From G020353235 sp964569555 (GTDB lineage Bacteria; Chloroflexota; Dehalococcoidia; Dehalococcoidales; JAUYDJ01), in contig CAZMTT010000021.1 of NCBI GenBank assembly GCA_964569555.1, positions 1 through 20,255 of the forward strand: a DNA stretch of 20,255 bases. Reading direction: 5' to 3'. The notes beneath the pieces are model-generated. The model was given only the letters and a program-made list of their open reading frames with translations. It was not told the DNA's origin and did not search any database. Shown here piece after piece: positions 6,123 through 14,261 of this stretch; the first letter of the stretch is position 1; each line of letters starts with the position of its first letter. The translations under genes were made by a program, and so were the position numbers.

Positions 6123-6746
6123 CTAGCGCGAGTAGTATTCCACAATCGCCTTAGCGTCAATTTTAGCCTCAACCTGGTCCGGGGTGGGCAGGGATAAGAC
6201 TTTACCCACCAGCTTCTTTTTATCCAGGCTGAGCCAGTCAGGGACGGTCTTGCCCTTGATGCTCTCCACCAGCTGTTTATAATACTCGGTCTTGGTACTG
6301 GACTCGGGCCAGCTGATATTGTCGCCCTCTTTGACCAGACAGGAGGGGATATTGGTCTTGTGTTCATTTAACATAATGTGTCCGTGCTCGACCAGCTGGC
6401 GGGCCTGGCGGCGGGAGTCGGCAAATCCGAGGCGGTAGACCACATTGTCCAGCCGCCTTTCCAGGAGCACCAGCATATTTTCTCCGGTGATACCAGGCTG
6501 TCTTTCCGCTTCCGCGAATAGCCGGCGGAACTGCCTCTCCATAATGGAGTAGGTATAGCGGGCTTTCTGCTTCTCTCTTAGCTGCAGACCGCGGTCCGAG
6601 ATGCGGCGCCGCGAGGCGGCGTGTTGCCCTGGGGGCGCACTCCGCTTGTCCAGAATGCAGTTAGTAATACACTTCTCGCCCTTAAGCATCAATTTATCGC
6701 TGCTTCGACGACATAATCGACAGGATGGTCCAGTATACTTTGCCAT
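6123..6746 (-). CDS. rpsD: 30S ribosomal protein S4
   Basis: 207 aa. A zinc-binding (C+) S4: Cys9, Cys12, Cys26 and Cys30 form the N-terminal knuckle. The S4 RNA-binding domain follows, with RLDNVVYRLGFADSRRQARQLVEHGHI (about residues 92-118). S4 nucleates 30S assembly and in many bacteria represses the alpha operon. ATG 6746 has GAGGT upstream. It sits between rpsK and rpoA, as in the standard alpha operon. Confidence 0.97.
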   Translation of the reverse strand: MAKYTGPSCRLCRRSSDKLMLKGEKCITNCILDKRSAPPGQHAASRRRISDRGLQLREKQKARYTYSIMERQFRRLFAEAERQPGITGENMLVLLERRLDNVVYRLGFADSRRQARQLVEHGHIMLNEHKTNIPSCLVKEGDNISWPESSTKTEYYKQLVESIKGKTVPDWLSLDKKKLVGKVLSLPTPDQVEAKIDAKAIVEYYSR

Positions 6747-6755
6747 TAACTACCT

Positions 6756-7151
6756 CTAAACCCTTCTTCGCTTTGGGGGACGGCAACCGTTATGCGGCAC
6801 CGGGGTCACATCCCTGATGCTGGTAATGTAGAGTCCGGCCCCCTGTAGAGCCCGAATCGCTGCCTCACGGCCGCTACCCGGACCCTTAACAAAAACCTCT
6901 ATCTGGCGCAGTCCGTGTTCCATACCTTTGCGGGCGGCATCACGAGCCGCCAGCTGCGCCGCATAGGGGGTGCCTTTGCGTGAGCCCTTAAAGCCAGCTG
7001 TTCCCGAGCTTCCCCAGGCGAGAACATTCCCCTCCGGGTCGGTGAGTGTCACTATGGTGTTGTTAAAAGTAGCCTGGATATAGGCTTTCCCGGTAGGGAC
7101 TGACTTTCGTTCCCGTCTTTTTCTGGCTTTAGTTCTTTTCTTCGGCGACAT
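6756..7151 (-). CDS. rpsK: 30S ribosomal protein S11
   Basis: 131 aa. ATFNNTIVTLTDPEGNVLAW, SSGTAGFKGSRKGTPYAAQLAA and the C-terminal DVTPVPHNGCRPPKRRRV are diagnostic. S11 lies on the 30S platform near the Shine-Dalgarno helix. The first ~20 residues are strongly basic. ATG 7151 follows GAGGAG by 4 nt. The gap to rpsD is 9 nt. Confidence 0.97.
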   Translation of the reverse strand: MSPKKRTKARKRRERKSVPTGKAYIQATFNNTIVTLTDPEGNVLAWGSSGTAGFKGSRKGTPYAAQLAARDAARKGMEHGLRQIEVFVKGPGSGREAAIRALQGAGLYITSIRDVTPVPHNGCRPPKRRRV

Positions 7152-7176
7152 TTTACTCCTCTAAATAGTTAACTCT

Positions 7177-7566
7177 TTACTTCTTGGTCATGCCCCGCCG
7201 CTGTCCTCTACCGGCGACTGTCTTGCGCGGCCCGCGCTTGGTGCGGGCATTGGTTCGGGTGCGTTGCCCTCTCGCCGGCAGGCTGTGGCGGTGGCGGACA
7301 CCGCGGTAACTGCCAATTTCGATAAGGCGCTTGATATTGAGGGTAACCTCTTTTCTCAGCTTGCCTTCGGTATTATACTCGCGGTCAATAATCTCACGCA
7401 GACGGTTGACCTCGTCTTCAGTAAGCTGGTCTGCCTTGGTATCATAGCTGACGCCAGCCTGGTCCAGCACCGCCTGGCTTAAGGTAGAACCAATGCCGTG
7501 GATGTATTGCAGTGATATCCAGATCGGCTTATTCTTCGGTATATCGACTCCAGCGATACGTGGCAT
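7177..7566 (-). CDS. rpsM: 30S ribosomal protein S13
   Basis: 129 aa. RIAGVDIPKNKPIWISLQYIHGIG at the N-terminus, and the basic SYRGVRHRHSLPARGQRTRTNARTRK-like C-terminal region with GPRKTVAG, identify S13, which forms the 30S head bridge to the 50S subunit. ATG 7566 is preceded by GGAGG at 7 nt. First of the rpsM-rpsK-rpsD-rpoA-rplQ alpha block. Confidence 0.97.
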   Translation of the reverse strand: MPRIAGVDIPKNKPIWISLQYIHGIGSTLSQAVLDQAGVSYDTKADQLTEDEVNRLREIIDREYNTEGKLRKEVTLNIKRLIEIGSYRGVRHRHSLPARGQRTRTNARTKRGPRKTVAGRGQRRGMTKK

Positions 7567-7581
7567 TAAATACCCTCCTGT

Positions 7582-7695
7582 TTAGCCTTGCCGCTGTTTA
7601 TGTCTGGGATTGGAACAGATAACCCGGACCACGCCGCGGCGCTTTATTATCTTGCATTTGTCACACCTGACTTTAACTGAAGCTTTAACTTTCAT
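7582..7695 (-). CDS. rpmJ: 50S ribosomal protein L36
   Basis: 37 aa, the standard length, found by reading the gap between infA and rpsM. The protein begins MKVKASVKVRCDKCKIIKRR and ends NPRHKQRQG. Cys11, Cys14, Cys27 and His32 form the zinc site of the C+ type. ATG 7695 is chosen, with AGG 7 nt upstream; an adjacent ATG at 7698 would add one Met. It lies 11 nt after infA and 15 nt before rpsM, its usual place. Confidence 0.96.
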   Translation of the reverse strand: MKVKASVKVRCDKCKIIKRRGVVRVICSNPRHKQRQG

Positions 7696-7706
7696 CATAA
7701 ATCCTG

Positions 7707-7925
7707 TTATTTAAAGCGATAGGTTATTCTACCCCGATTCAGGTCATAGGGAGAGAGCTCAATCAATACCCGGTCACCCGCCAAGATTTTAATGTAATGC
7801 ATTCTTATCTTACCCGAAATGTGAGCCAGAACCCGATGTCCGTTGGGCAAGTCAACTCGAAACATGCCATTGGGTAGAGTCTCCACTACGGTTCCCTCAA
7901 CCTGAATAGCTTCCTTCTTAGCCAT
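7707..7925 (-). CDS. infA: Translation initiation factor IF-1
   Basis: 72 aa, exactly the usual bacterial length, a single OB-fold. MAKKEAIQVEGTVVETLPNG, the HISGKIRMHYIKILAGDRV core and the SPYDLNRGRITYRFK end are canonical. IF-1 occupies the 30S A site during initiation. It starts 3 nt after the adk stop with no strong Shine-Dalgarno, so coupling to adk is likely. The methionine aminopeptidase gene that often separates adk and infA is absent. Confidence 0.97.
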   Translation of the reverse strand: MAKKEAIQVEGTVVETLPNGMFRVDLPNGHRVLAHISGKIRMHYIKILAGDRVLIELSPYDLNRGRITYRFK

Positions 7926-7928
7926 AGA

Positions 7929-8594
7929 TTATGCTCGTCTAGCTCGAGACTCCTCCCGGATAACCGCCATTATTCTCCGGCTAACTTTATCTATACCCCC
8001 CTCCCCATCTATCTCAACCAGCTTACCGGCGGCGGTATAATAGTCGATAAGTGGGGCCGTCTCGCTAAAATAGACCTCAAGGCGTTTTTTTATCGCTTGT
8101 GGGGTATCGTCGGGCCGCTGGTAAAGTTCACCGCCACACTTATCGCATTTCCCCTCACTCTCAGATGGAGAGTGTACCATGTTATACGGAGCCTGACAAT
8201 TTCGGCAGACCCAGCGCTGGCTGAGCCGGCGCAGCAGCTCCGCTTCAGTGACCTTAATATATATTACCCGGTCTATGGCCTTAAACCGCCCGGCGAGAGC
8301 CTTGTCCAGTGCCTTAGCCTGGGCTTGAGTCCGCGGGAAGCCGTCCAGAATTGCCCCCCGCCCACAGTCCGGGGCGGCCAGGCGCTCCAGCACGACACTG
8401 ATGGTCAGCTCATCGGGAACCAGTGTTCCCCTGGCCACATAGGCGCCAACCTGTGTACCTAGTGCGGTTTCCGCTTCCATTGCCTGCCGGAACAGGTTAC
8501 CGGTAGCAATGTGGACCAGATTCAGTTCCCTGGCCACATTGGCCGCTTGTGTTCCCTTGCCGGCTCCGGGAGCGCCTAAAAATATAATATACAC
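7929..8594 (-). CDS. adk: Adenylate kinase
   Basis: 221 aa, the long-LID form. It transfers phosphate between ATP and AMP to give two ADP. P-loop GAPGAGKGT (7-15), the AMP-binding TGNLFR segment (31-36), and DGFPRT (84-89). The LID carries a structural zinc site, Cys130, Cys133, Cys150 and Cys153, in place of the polar cluster of Gram-negative enzymes. It starts with GTG 8594, forced by the P-loop being only six residues away; no separate Shine-Dalgarno is seen, and the start lies 8 nt after the secY stop, suggesting reinitiation. Confidence 0.96.
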   Translation of the reverse strand: MYIIFLGAPGAGKGTQAANVARELNLVHIATGNLFRQAMEAETALGTQVGAYVARGTLVPDELTISVVLERLAAPDCGRGAILDGFPRTQAQAKALDKALAGRFKAIDRVIYIKVTEAELLRRLSQRWVCRNCQAPYNMVHSPSESEGKCDKCGGELYQRPDDTPQAIKKRLEVYFSETAPLIDYYTAAGKLVEIDGEGGIDKVSRRIMAVIREESRARRA

Positions 8595-8602
8595 CTTTTA
8601 GC

Positions 8603-9919
8603 CTATTTAATAAAACCTTCGTAGCGCCGCATTACCAGCTGCGCTTCTAGTTGCTTCATGGTATCTAAAGCGACACCAACCATAATAAGTAGTCCCATAC
8701 TGGACAGCTGTATTACCTGAATATTGGTAAACTCTCGCGCCGCGAAGGGCATGATGGCGACCACGGACAGAAAGAGGGCACCGCCCCAGGTAATACGCTT
8801 GATGACGTTATTCAGGAAGTTGGTGGTCTGGCGTCCCGGTCTGATGCCGGGGATAAATCCCCCCTGCCGCTGCAGGACACCGGGCAGGTCCTGTTGCTGG
8901 AATACTATCATCGTCCAGAAGAAGGTGAAGCCAATCGTCATCAGGAAATAGAGACCCCAGTAAAATAGCCCCAGCGGCAGTGGTGCCAGCGGGTCAAATA
9001 TCTTCATAATCCAGTTAGCAAAGTTGGGGTCAGCCCCGGTGGGGTTGGCGAAGTAGCTGGCGACAATGCTGGGGAAGATAACCACTGACATGGCGAAGAT
9101 GAGGGGAATCATGCCGGCGGTGTTTACCCGCAGTGGCAGATGGGTGGCCCCGGCCTGTTTCATCATGCGGCTCCCCCGGATGACGGTACGGGCATATTGA
9201 ATCGGGATACGGCGGTGGGCCTCGGTGAAGATAACAATCAGGGCAATAGTAGCGATGGCAATGATGACATACATTGCCAGACCGAAAAAGTTTTCCCGGG
9301 CCAGGAAGCCCTGACCAATCATCTGCGGTAAGCCAGCCACAATGCCGGCAAAGATTATCATGGAGATACCGTTACCAATGCCGTAGTCAGAGATAAGCTC
9401 GCCCAGCCAGACACAGAACATAGTGCCGGCAATCAGCGATAGCACTATGGCGGCGGTGGGTAGCAAACCGGTAGCGCTGACCACACCCTCTCGCTGGAGA
9501 AAGATGAGCTGGCCGTAGCCCTGTATGCCGGCTAAGGGCACGGTGAGCCAGTGGGTAATCATATTGATCTTATGCTGTCCCGCTTCTCCCTCGGCGGCAA
9601 TCGCCTGCAGGCGGGGGATAACCGGCACCAGCAGCATCATAATAATAGAGGCGGTGATGTAAGGGAAAACCCCCATTGCCGCCACACTGAAGTTCCTCAG
9701 GGCACCGCCGCTGAACATGTCCAGCATGCCCAGCATGGCGTTGCGCTCAAAGAGCTGCTGCAGGGCAGTCGGCTCAACACCGGGCAGGGTGACATGAGCC
9801 ACCAGGCGGAAGATTATCAGCAGGCTTACGGTGACAATAATCCGCCGTCTCAAGTCAGGCAGACTGAAGGCGTCAACCATCGCCTGCAGTAGTTTCGGTC
9901 TACCCTGTCTTGGCCTCAT
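8603..9919 (-). CDS. secY: Preprotein translocase subunit SecY
   Basis: 438 aa integral membrane protein with about ten hydrophobic segments; it forms the protein-conducting channel of SecYEG. The N-terminal helix LRRRIIVTVSLLIIFRLVAHV, the GVFPYITASIIMMLL segment, YGIGNGISMIIFAGIV and PGIRPGRQT (cytoplasmic loop) are family blocks. ATG 9919 lies inside the end of rplO (20-nt overlap), with GGAGG about 9 nt before it; ATG 9880 is an alternative but would cut the N-terminus. Followed by adk, as in many spc operons. Confidence 0.96.
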   Translation of the reverse strand: MRPRQGRPKLLQAMVDAFSLPDLRRRIIVTVSLLIIFRLVAHVTLPGVEPTALQQLFERNAMLGMLDMFSGGALRNFSVAAMGVFPYITASIIMMLLVPVIPRLQAIAAEGEAGQHKINMITHWLTVPLAGIQGYGQLIFLQREGVVSATGLLPTAAIVLSLIAGTMFCVWLGELISDYGIGNGISMIIFAGIVAGLPQMIGQGFLARENFFGLAMYVIIAIATIALIVIFTEAHRRIPIQYARTVIRGSRMMKQAGATHLPLRVNTAGMIPLIFAMSVVIFPSIVASYFANPTGADPNFANWIMKIFDPLAPLPLGLFYWGLYFLMTIGFTFFWTMIVFQQQDLPGVLQRQGGFIPGIRPGRQTTNFLNNVIKRITWGGALFLSVVAIMPFAAREFTNIQVIQLSSMGLLIMVGVALDTMKQLEAQLVMRRYEGFIK

Positions 9920-10364
9920 GGCCTATCTCCTCCACTTTACCCCCGGCGGCTTCAATCTTGGCTTTAGCCGACGCCGAGAACTTGTTTGCCTTTACCGAGA
10001 GGGGGTGTTTCAGTTCACCCTCGCCCAGTATCTTGACCGGCTGGCGTAGCGATTTTATCACCCCGGCGGCGACCAATTTTTCCGGGGTCACCTTACTCCC
10101 CGTCTTAAATTGGTTCAGCCGCTCGATATTAACCAGGTTATACTCGATTCGGAAGGGACTGGTGAAGCCCCGTTTCTGCGGCAGGCGCTTGATTAAAGGC
10201 AGCTGCCCGCCTTCAAAACCGGGGCGCATTTTGTAGCCGGAACGGGACTTCTGCCCCTTAGAGCCTCGCCCGCTGTAGGTGCCGTGACCGCTACCATCCC
10301 CCCGCCCGACCCGTTTTCGGTTCTTCTTGGCGCCGGGGACCGGGGCCAGTTCATCCTGCCTCAT
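9900..10364 (-). CDS. rplO: 50S ribosomal protein L15
   Basis: 154 aa. The glycine- and arginine-rich N-terminal arm (KKNRKRVGRGDGSGHGTYSG, then RGSKGQKSRSG) and the FEGGQLPLIKRLPQKRGF block are diagnostic of L15, a late-assembly 23S binding protein. It overlaps rpmD by 14 nt upstream and secY by 20 nt downstream, the usual rpmD-rplO-secY order. Confidence 0.96.
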   Translation of the reverse strand: MRQDELAPVPGAKKNRKRVGRGDGSGHGTYSGRGSKGQKSRSGYKMRPGFEGGQLPLIKRLPQKRGFTSPFRIEYNLVNIERLNQFKTGSKVTPEKLVAAGVIKSLRQPVKILGEGELKHPLSVKANKFSASAKAKIEAAGGKVEEIGHEAKTG

Positions 10365-10545
10365 CGTCAGCCTCCTCCACTCTAACCAGGTGCTTCACCT
10401 TCTCAATCATGCCCCGAATTGACCTGGAGTCACTGTGGGTGACGCTCTGATTCAGCCGACGAAAACCGAGTGCCTTCAGGGTCTTCTTTTGAGGCTCTTT
10501 GGCACCGATACCGCTCTTTATCTGGGTGATGCGAAGCTTAGTCAA
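10351..10545 (-). CDS. rpmD: 50S ribosomal protein L30
   Basis: 64 aa from TTG 10545. LTKLRITQIKSGIGAKEPQK and the RLNQSVTHSDSRSIRGMIEKVKHLVRV end are L30. The open frame runs upstream into rpsE, but conservation begins here. GGGAG at 10552-10556 is 6 nt from the TTG; GTG 10548 is the alternative and is too close. It overlaps the rpsE stop by 8 nt. The EEADDEAG tail makes it a few residues longer than usual and acidic. Confidence 0.9.
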   Translation of the reverse strand: MTKLRITQIKSGIGAKEPQKKTLKALGFRRLNQSVTHSDSRSIRGMIEKVKHLVRVEEADDEAG

Positions 10546-11146
10546 CACTTTCTCCCGGCTCTTCTTCCTTATCTTCAATATCTTCAACTTTAGCTGTGTC
10601 TTTAGCGATAACCTTCTCTGCCGAAGGCGGTTTCTCGCTGGTTTTAGTCACGGTGGGTTTCCGTTTGGCTATTTCTTCTTTCGGTTCTTTCAGCTGGTTT
10701 AAGGCGATTATGGTTGCCTTGGCGACATTAATTCGGTTCGGACTCCCCAGTGATTTGGTCAGGATATCCTTGACGCCGGCTGCCTCCATGATGGGTCGGA
10801 TGCTGCTGCCGGCAATGATGCCGGTGCCCGGTGCCGCCGGTCTTAGCAGGACCTTGGCGGCGCCAAATTTAACCACCGTCTCATAGGGGATGGTAGAGCC
10901 GGACAGGGGGACTTTAATCAGGTTCTTCTTGGCATTGGCGCTGGCCTTGTTAATGGCTGATGGCACCTCGTTGGCTTTACCCATGCCCACCCCGACATAA
11001 CCGTTACCGTTTCCGGTTACCACCAGGGCACTAAAGCTGAGCCGTTTGCCCCCTTTGACCACTTTGGCAACACGGTTAATGTGGACCAGCTTATCGCTCA
11101 GTGCCAGTTCGTTTGGGTCTATGCCAAGACCAGTTTTTGGACTCAT
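10538..11146 (-). CDS. rpsE: 30S ribosomal protein S5 with acidic C-terminal tail
   Basis: 202 aa; typical S5 ends near residue 165. The double-stranded RNA-binding-like domain (VHINRVAKVVKGGKRLSFSA, then VVTGNGNGYVGVGMGKA) and the C-terminal AAPGTGIIAGSSIRPIMEAAGV and KSLGSPNRINVAKATI blocks are all present. Residues about 164-202 are an extra low-complexity tail rich in Lys, Glu and Pro, turning acidic at the end. S5 helps set decoding accuracy and has helicase activity at the mRNA entry. ATG 11146 lies 20 nt after rplR. Confidence 0.96.
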   Translation of the reverse strand: MSPKTGLGIDPNELALSDKLVHINRVAKVVKGGKRLSFSALVVTGNGNGYVGVGMGKANEVPSAINKASANAKKNLIKVPLSGSTIPYETVVKFGAAKVLLRPAAPGTGIIAGSSIRPIMEAAGVKDILTKSLGSPNRINVAKATIIALNQLKEPKEEIAKRKPTVTKTSEKPPSAEKVIAKDTAKVEDIEDKEEEPGESVD

Positions 11147-11166
11147 ATTATTACCAATCCCTTTGC

Positions 11167-11535
11167 TTAGAATTTCAAGCCCTCTTTTCGGGCTGCCTCG
11201 GCGAGAGCTTTAACTCTGCCGTGATATTTATAGCCACCGCGGTCAAAGACCACGCCGCTTATTTTCTGGCTTAAGGCTCGCTTGGCGATTAGTGCGCCAA
11301 CCAGCCTGGCTTTTTCGCTCTTGGCCTTGCCATTGGCCTCGGTTTTTATTTCCCGGTCAAGGGTTGAGGCCACGACGAGGGTGTTGCCGCTTGAATCATC
11401 AATAACCTGGGCATAAATATGGTTCAGGCTGCGGTAAACGCACAGGCGCGGCCGGGCGCTAATGCCCTTTACCTTAGCCCTGACCCGGGCGTGTCTTCGC
11501 TTACGGGCCTGTTGCTTGGTCGCACTGGCTATCAT
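11167..11535 (-). CDS. rplR: 50S ribosomal protein L18
   Basis: 122 aa. RKRRHARVRAKVKGISARPR, LCVYRSLNHIYAQVIDDSSG and the VVFDRGGYKYHGRVKALAEAAR end identify L18, the 5S rRNA-binding protein of the central protuberance. ATG 11535 overlaps the rplF stop in an ATGA junction, indicating coupled translation. Confidence 0.97.
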   Translation of the reverse strand: MIASATKQQARKRRHARVRAKVKGISARPRLCVYRSLNHIYAQVIDDSSGNTLVVASTLDREIKTEANGKAKSEKARLVGALIAKRALSQKISGVVFDRGGYKYHGRVKALAEAARKEGLKF

Positions 11536-12077
11536 TGCTTCTTACCTATCGCCTTACCCGCTTTCAGGTGGACTCTCTCGCCCAGATACCGGATTCCCTT
11601 GCCCTTGTAGGCATCGGGGGGACGGGTCGCCCTGATTTCGGCGGCCATCTCACCGACTGTTTCTTTATTTGCCCCGCTGACCTTGATGCGGTTGGCGCCT
11701 TCTACCTCCAGGGAGACGCCGGGCAGGGGGGTTATCACTACCGGGTGGGAATAGCCGACATTGATTACCAGCTTGTCCCCGTCTTTCTGGGCGCGATAGC
11801 CCACCCCGACTATTTCCAGGGTCTTTTCAAAGCCCTTAAACACTCCCTGTACCATATTATCCAGGAGAGTCCGGGTCAGTCCGTGCAGGGAGCGGTGTTT
11901 TCGGTTATCACTCGGTCGTGATACCGACATGACATCGTTGCTCAGGGTAATGGACATATCGGGGTGAAACTGACGACGAAGCTCTCCTTTCGGTCCGGTT
12001 ACGGTAACTTCGTTGTCACTTATCTTCACGCTCACTCCCTGGGGAATGGCTATTGGCATCTGACCTATGCGGGACAT
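11532..12077 (-). CDS. rplF: 50S ribosomal protein L6
   Basis: 181 aa. MSRIGQMPIAIPQGVSVKIS, VTGPKGELRRQF and the C-terminal TRPPDAYKGKGIRYLGE with its basic end are canonical for L6, which has two similar domains and binds 23S rRNA near the factor-binding site. ATG 12077 follows AAGGA by 6 nt. Couples to rplR by a 4-nt overlap. Confidence 0.97.
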   Translation of the reverse strand: MSRIGQMPIAIPQGVSVKISDNEVTVTGPKGELRRQFHPDMSITLSNDVMSVSRPSDNRKHRSLHGLTRTLLDNMVQGVFKGFEKTLEIVGVGYRAQKDGDKLVINVGYSHPVVITPLPGVSLEVEGANRIKVSGANKETVGEMAAEIRATRPPDAYKGKGIRYLGERVHLKAGKAIGKKQ

Positions 12078-12096
12078 ATTCTATCCTTGAGCCTCC

Positions 12097-12495
12097 TTAC
12101 CACACATAACAGAGCAATTCACCGCCAATCCCCTGACGCCAGGCTTGATAGCCGGTCATCACCCCCGTGGAAGTAGACAGGATAGCGATGCCCAAACCCC
12201 CGTAAACGCGGGGGATTTCCCTCTGCTGGACGTATATTCTCAGCCCCGGCTTACTGGCCCGTTCTAATCCGGAGATAACCGACTGGTTTTTATCGGTGTA
12301 TCTGAGGTGGACCTTAATTACCCGGTGCGACTTGCCCCGGACTACCTCGTAATCGCTGATGAAGCCCTCCGCCTTGAGGATTCTGGCGATGGCCAGTTTC
12401 ATCTTGGAGGCGGGCACCAGCACCGAGTCATATCGCGCCATAATGGCGTTTCTTATTCGGGTTAGCATATCGGCTATCGGGTCAGTAACCGTCAC
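12097..12495 (-). CDS. rpsH: 30S ribosomal protein S8
   Basis: 132 aa. TVTDPIADMLTRIRNA opens the protein, and the C-terminal STSTGVMTGYQAWRQGIGGELLCYVW is diagnostic. S8 binds helix 21 of 16S rRNA and in some bacteria represses the spc operon. It starts with GTG 12495, with a perfect GGAGG at 12503-12507, 7 nt upstream. Confidence 0.97.
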   Translation of the reverse strand: MTVTDPIADMLTRIRNAIMARYDSVLVPASKMKLAIARILKAEGFISDYEVVRGKSHRVIKVHLRYTDKNQSVISGLERASKPGLRIYVQQREIPRVYGGLGIAILSTSTGVMTGYQAWRQGIGGELLCYVW

Positions 12496-12522
12496 TTTAT
12501 TTCCTCCGCCAATTTCTGGTTA

Positions 12523-12708
12523 TTACCAGCTTGATTTTCTCACCCCGGGAATCTGTCCGGATAGAGCCAGCTTACGGAAGCAGATGCGGCACAAGCCGAA
12601 GGTGCGAAGATAGGCACGGGGTCGGCCGCACAGAAAACACCGGTTATGTTGCTGCACCCGGTATCTTGTTGGGCGCTGTGACTTTATCACCATTGATTTC
12701 TTGGCCAT
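12523..12708 (-). CDS. rpsZ: 30S ribosomal protein S14, zinc-binding type Z
   Basis: 61 aa, the short zinc form: Cys24, Cys27, Cys40 and Cys43 in RCFLCGRPRAYLRTFGLCRICF form the zinc site. The C-terminal LALSGQIPGVRKSSW is conserved. The gene is also named rpsN. Standard position between rplE and rpsH; ATG 12708 lies 6 nt after the rplE stop. Confidence 0.96.
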   Translation of the reverse strand: MAKKSMVIKSQRPTRYRVQQHNRCFLCGRPRAYLRTFGLCRICFRKLALSGQIPGVRKSSW

Positions 12709-12714
12709 TTATCC

Positions 12715-13257
12715 TCAATCCTTGCTAAAGGGCATACCTAATGCTTCCAGTAGGTGTTTGCCTTCTTCGTTGGTATTTGCCGTGGTAATAATGGACACTT
12801 CCAGCCCTCTGGCCTTGTCTATCTTATCATAGTCCACTTCGGGAAAGATAATTTGCTCCTTGACCCCCAGGGTATAGTTACCCCGACCGTCAAAGCCGTC
12901 GGGGGAGACCCCCTGAAACTCACGGATGCGGGGCAGGGCGGCATTTACCAGCTTTTCAAAAAAGTCATACATCCGCTCCCCGCGCAGGGTCACTTTCATC
13001 CCGATGGGCATCCCCGCCCTCAGTCTGAACGAGGCGATGGACTTCTTGGCGCGGGTAATCACCGGGTGCTGCCCCGAAATCGTGGTCAGGTCGCCTTCGG
13101 CGGCTTCCAGGGCCTTGGCATCGCGGACGGCCTCACCCAGGCCAATATTGAGCACTACCTTGCTCAGCCGGGGCACCTGCATCACATTGTGGTACTTGTA
13201 GAGCTCCATCAGCTTGGGGACAATCTCGTTTCTATATCTTTCCTTGAGCTGTGACAT
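12715..13257 (-). CDS. rplE: 50S ribosomal protein L5
   Basis: 180 aa. VMQVPRLSKVVLNIGLGEAV, the TRAKKSIASFRLRAGMPIG loop and KARGLEVSIITTANTNEE with the GMPF end are canonical. L5 binds 5S rRNA and contacts tRNA in the P site. The start follows the rplX stop by 2 nt. Confidence 0.97.
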   Translation of the reverse strand: MSQLKERYRNEIVPKLMELYKYHNVMQVPRLSKVVLNIGLGEAVRDAKALEAAEGDLTTISGQHPVITRAKKSIASFRLRAGMPIGMKVTLRGERMYDFFEKLVNAALPRIREFQGVSPDGFDGRGNYTLGVKEQIIFPEVDYDKIDKARGLEVSIITTANTNEEGKHLLEALGMPFSKD

Positions 13258-13259
13258 CT

Positions 13260-13571
13260 TCAGTCAATTACCTCACCGCAGGAGCGGCAGAAACGGACTT
13301 TTCTGCCATCTTTTAGAGTGCGAAAGCCCACCCGGGTAGGGTGGTTGCACTTACTGCACAGCAGCATAAGGTTGGATATGCTAATTGGCGCCTCGAGCTC
13401 AATTATGCCGGCCTGTCGGGCGGCGTGTCTGGCTCTGGAGTGCCTTTTGATAAAGTTGATACCCTCCACCACCACCCGCTCATGCTTGGGGTGGGAAAAG
13501 CGCACCTTGCCCTTCTTGCCTTTGTCCTTGCCGGCAATGACCACTACGGTATCATTCTTCCTGATTTTCAT
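13260..13571 (-). CDS. rplX: 50S ribosomal protein L24
   Basis: 103 aa. The KOW motif is at the N-terminus (KNDTVVVIAGKDKGKKGKV, about residues 5-23), with the VEGINFIKRHSR segment after it. Cys72, Cys75, Cys95 and Cys98 form a C-terminal zinc ribbon, a C+ variant present in many lineages. L24 starts 50S assembly on 23S rRNA near the exit tunnel. ATG 13571 has GAGG 9 nt upstream. Confidence 0.97.
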   Translation of the reverse strand: MKIRKNDTVVVIAGKDKGKKGKVRFSHPKHERVVVEGINFIKRHSRARHAARQAGIIELEAPISISNLMLLCSKCNHPTRVGFRTLKDGRKVRFCRSCGEVID

Positions 13572-13582
13572 TACTTATTGCC

Positions 13583-13951
13583 TCATAAGACCTCGGGCGC
13601 CAGCGAGATAATTTTGGTGAAGTTTTTATCTCTTAACTCCCTGGCTACCGGGCCGAATATTCGGGTCCCCTTGGGGTTGTTCTTATCGGTTAAAATCACC
13701 GCCGCATTCTCGTCGAATCTGATATAAGAGCCGTCCGGGCGCCGGTAGGGCTTGGCACTGCGCACAATCACGGCCCTGACCACCTCCCCCTTCTTTACCT
13801 GGGCGGCGGGGGTGGCTCTCTTTACCGAAGCCACAATAATATCGCCGACGCGGGCGTATTTCTTCCTGGTGCCACCGAGTACGCCGATACACATAATCTG
13901 GCGGGCACCGGTATTATCGGCCGTCTTAAGTCTGGTATAGGGCTGAATCAT
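13583..13951 (-). CDS. rplN: 50S ribosomal protein L14
   Basis: 122 aa, exactly the usual length. MIQPYTRLKTADNTGARQIM, the GDIIVASVKRATPAAQVKKG core and the ENAAVILTDKNNPKGTRIFG block are diagnostic. L14 forms intersubunit bridge contacts. It lies between rpsQ and rplX as in the standard spc operon. Confidence 0.97.
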   Translation of the reverse strand: MIQPYTRLKTADNTGARQIMCIGVLGGTRKKYARVGDIIVASVKRATPAAQVKKGEVVRAVIVRSAKPYRRPDGSYIRFDENAAVILTDKNNPKGTRIFGPVARELRDKNFTKIISLAPEVL

Positions 13952-13979
13952 TTTCTATCACCGGGGTAACCGCAGCTTC

Positions 13980-14261
13980 TCAGGCTATTTCCTTGGGTTG
14001 AACCTCGGCTACCTCCCCCTTGCTCTTTATCTCGACGACACGCCACCGCTTGTCTTTGGAGAGCGGGCGAGTTTCCAAAATCCTGACCACATCCCCCAGC
14101 CCGCACTCATTGTTCTCATCGTGGGCTTTGAAGTTGGTCGTTTTGCGGATAGTCTTCTTATACAGGGGGTGGCGTCGCCGTGTTTCTACCCTAACCACCG
14201 CCGTCTTGTCCATCTTGTTGCTGACAACACGGCCCGTCATAGTCTTACGCTTTCTTTCCAC
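13980..14261 (-). CDS. rpsQ: 30S ribosomal protein S17
   Basis: 93 aa from GTG 14261. TGRVVSNKMDKTAVVRVETR and the GDVVRILETRPLSKDKRWRVVEI core (OB-fold) identify S17, an early 16S rRNA binder. The GTG lies 6 nt after a CAGG site inside rpmC and overlaps that gene by 17 nt; ATG 14240 is the alternative but lacks the commonly conserved short N-terminal RKRKT extension. A C-terminal tail rich in Glu, Val and Pro follows the core. Confidence 0.95.
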   Translation of the reverse strand: MERKRKTMTGRVVSNKMDKTAVVRVETRRRHPLYKKTIRKTTNFKAHDENNECGLGDVVRILETRPLSKDKRWRVVEIKSKGEVAEVQPKEIA

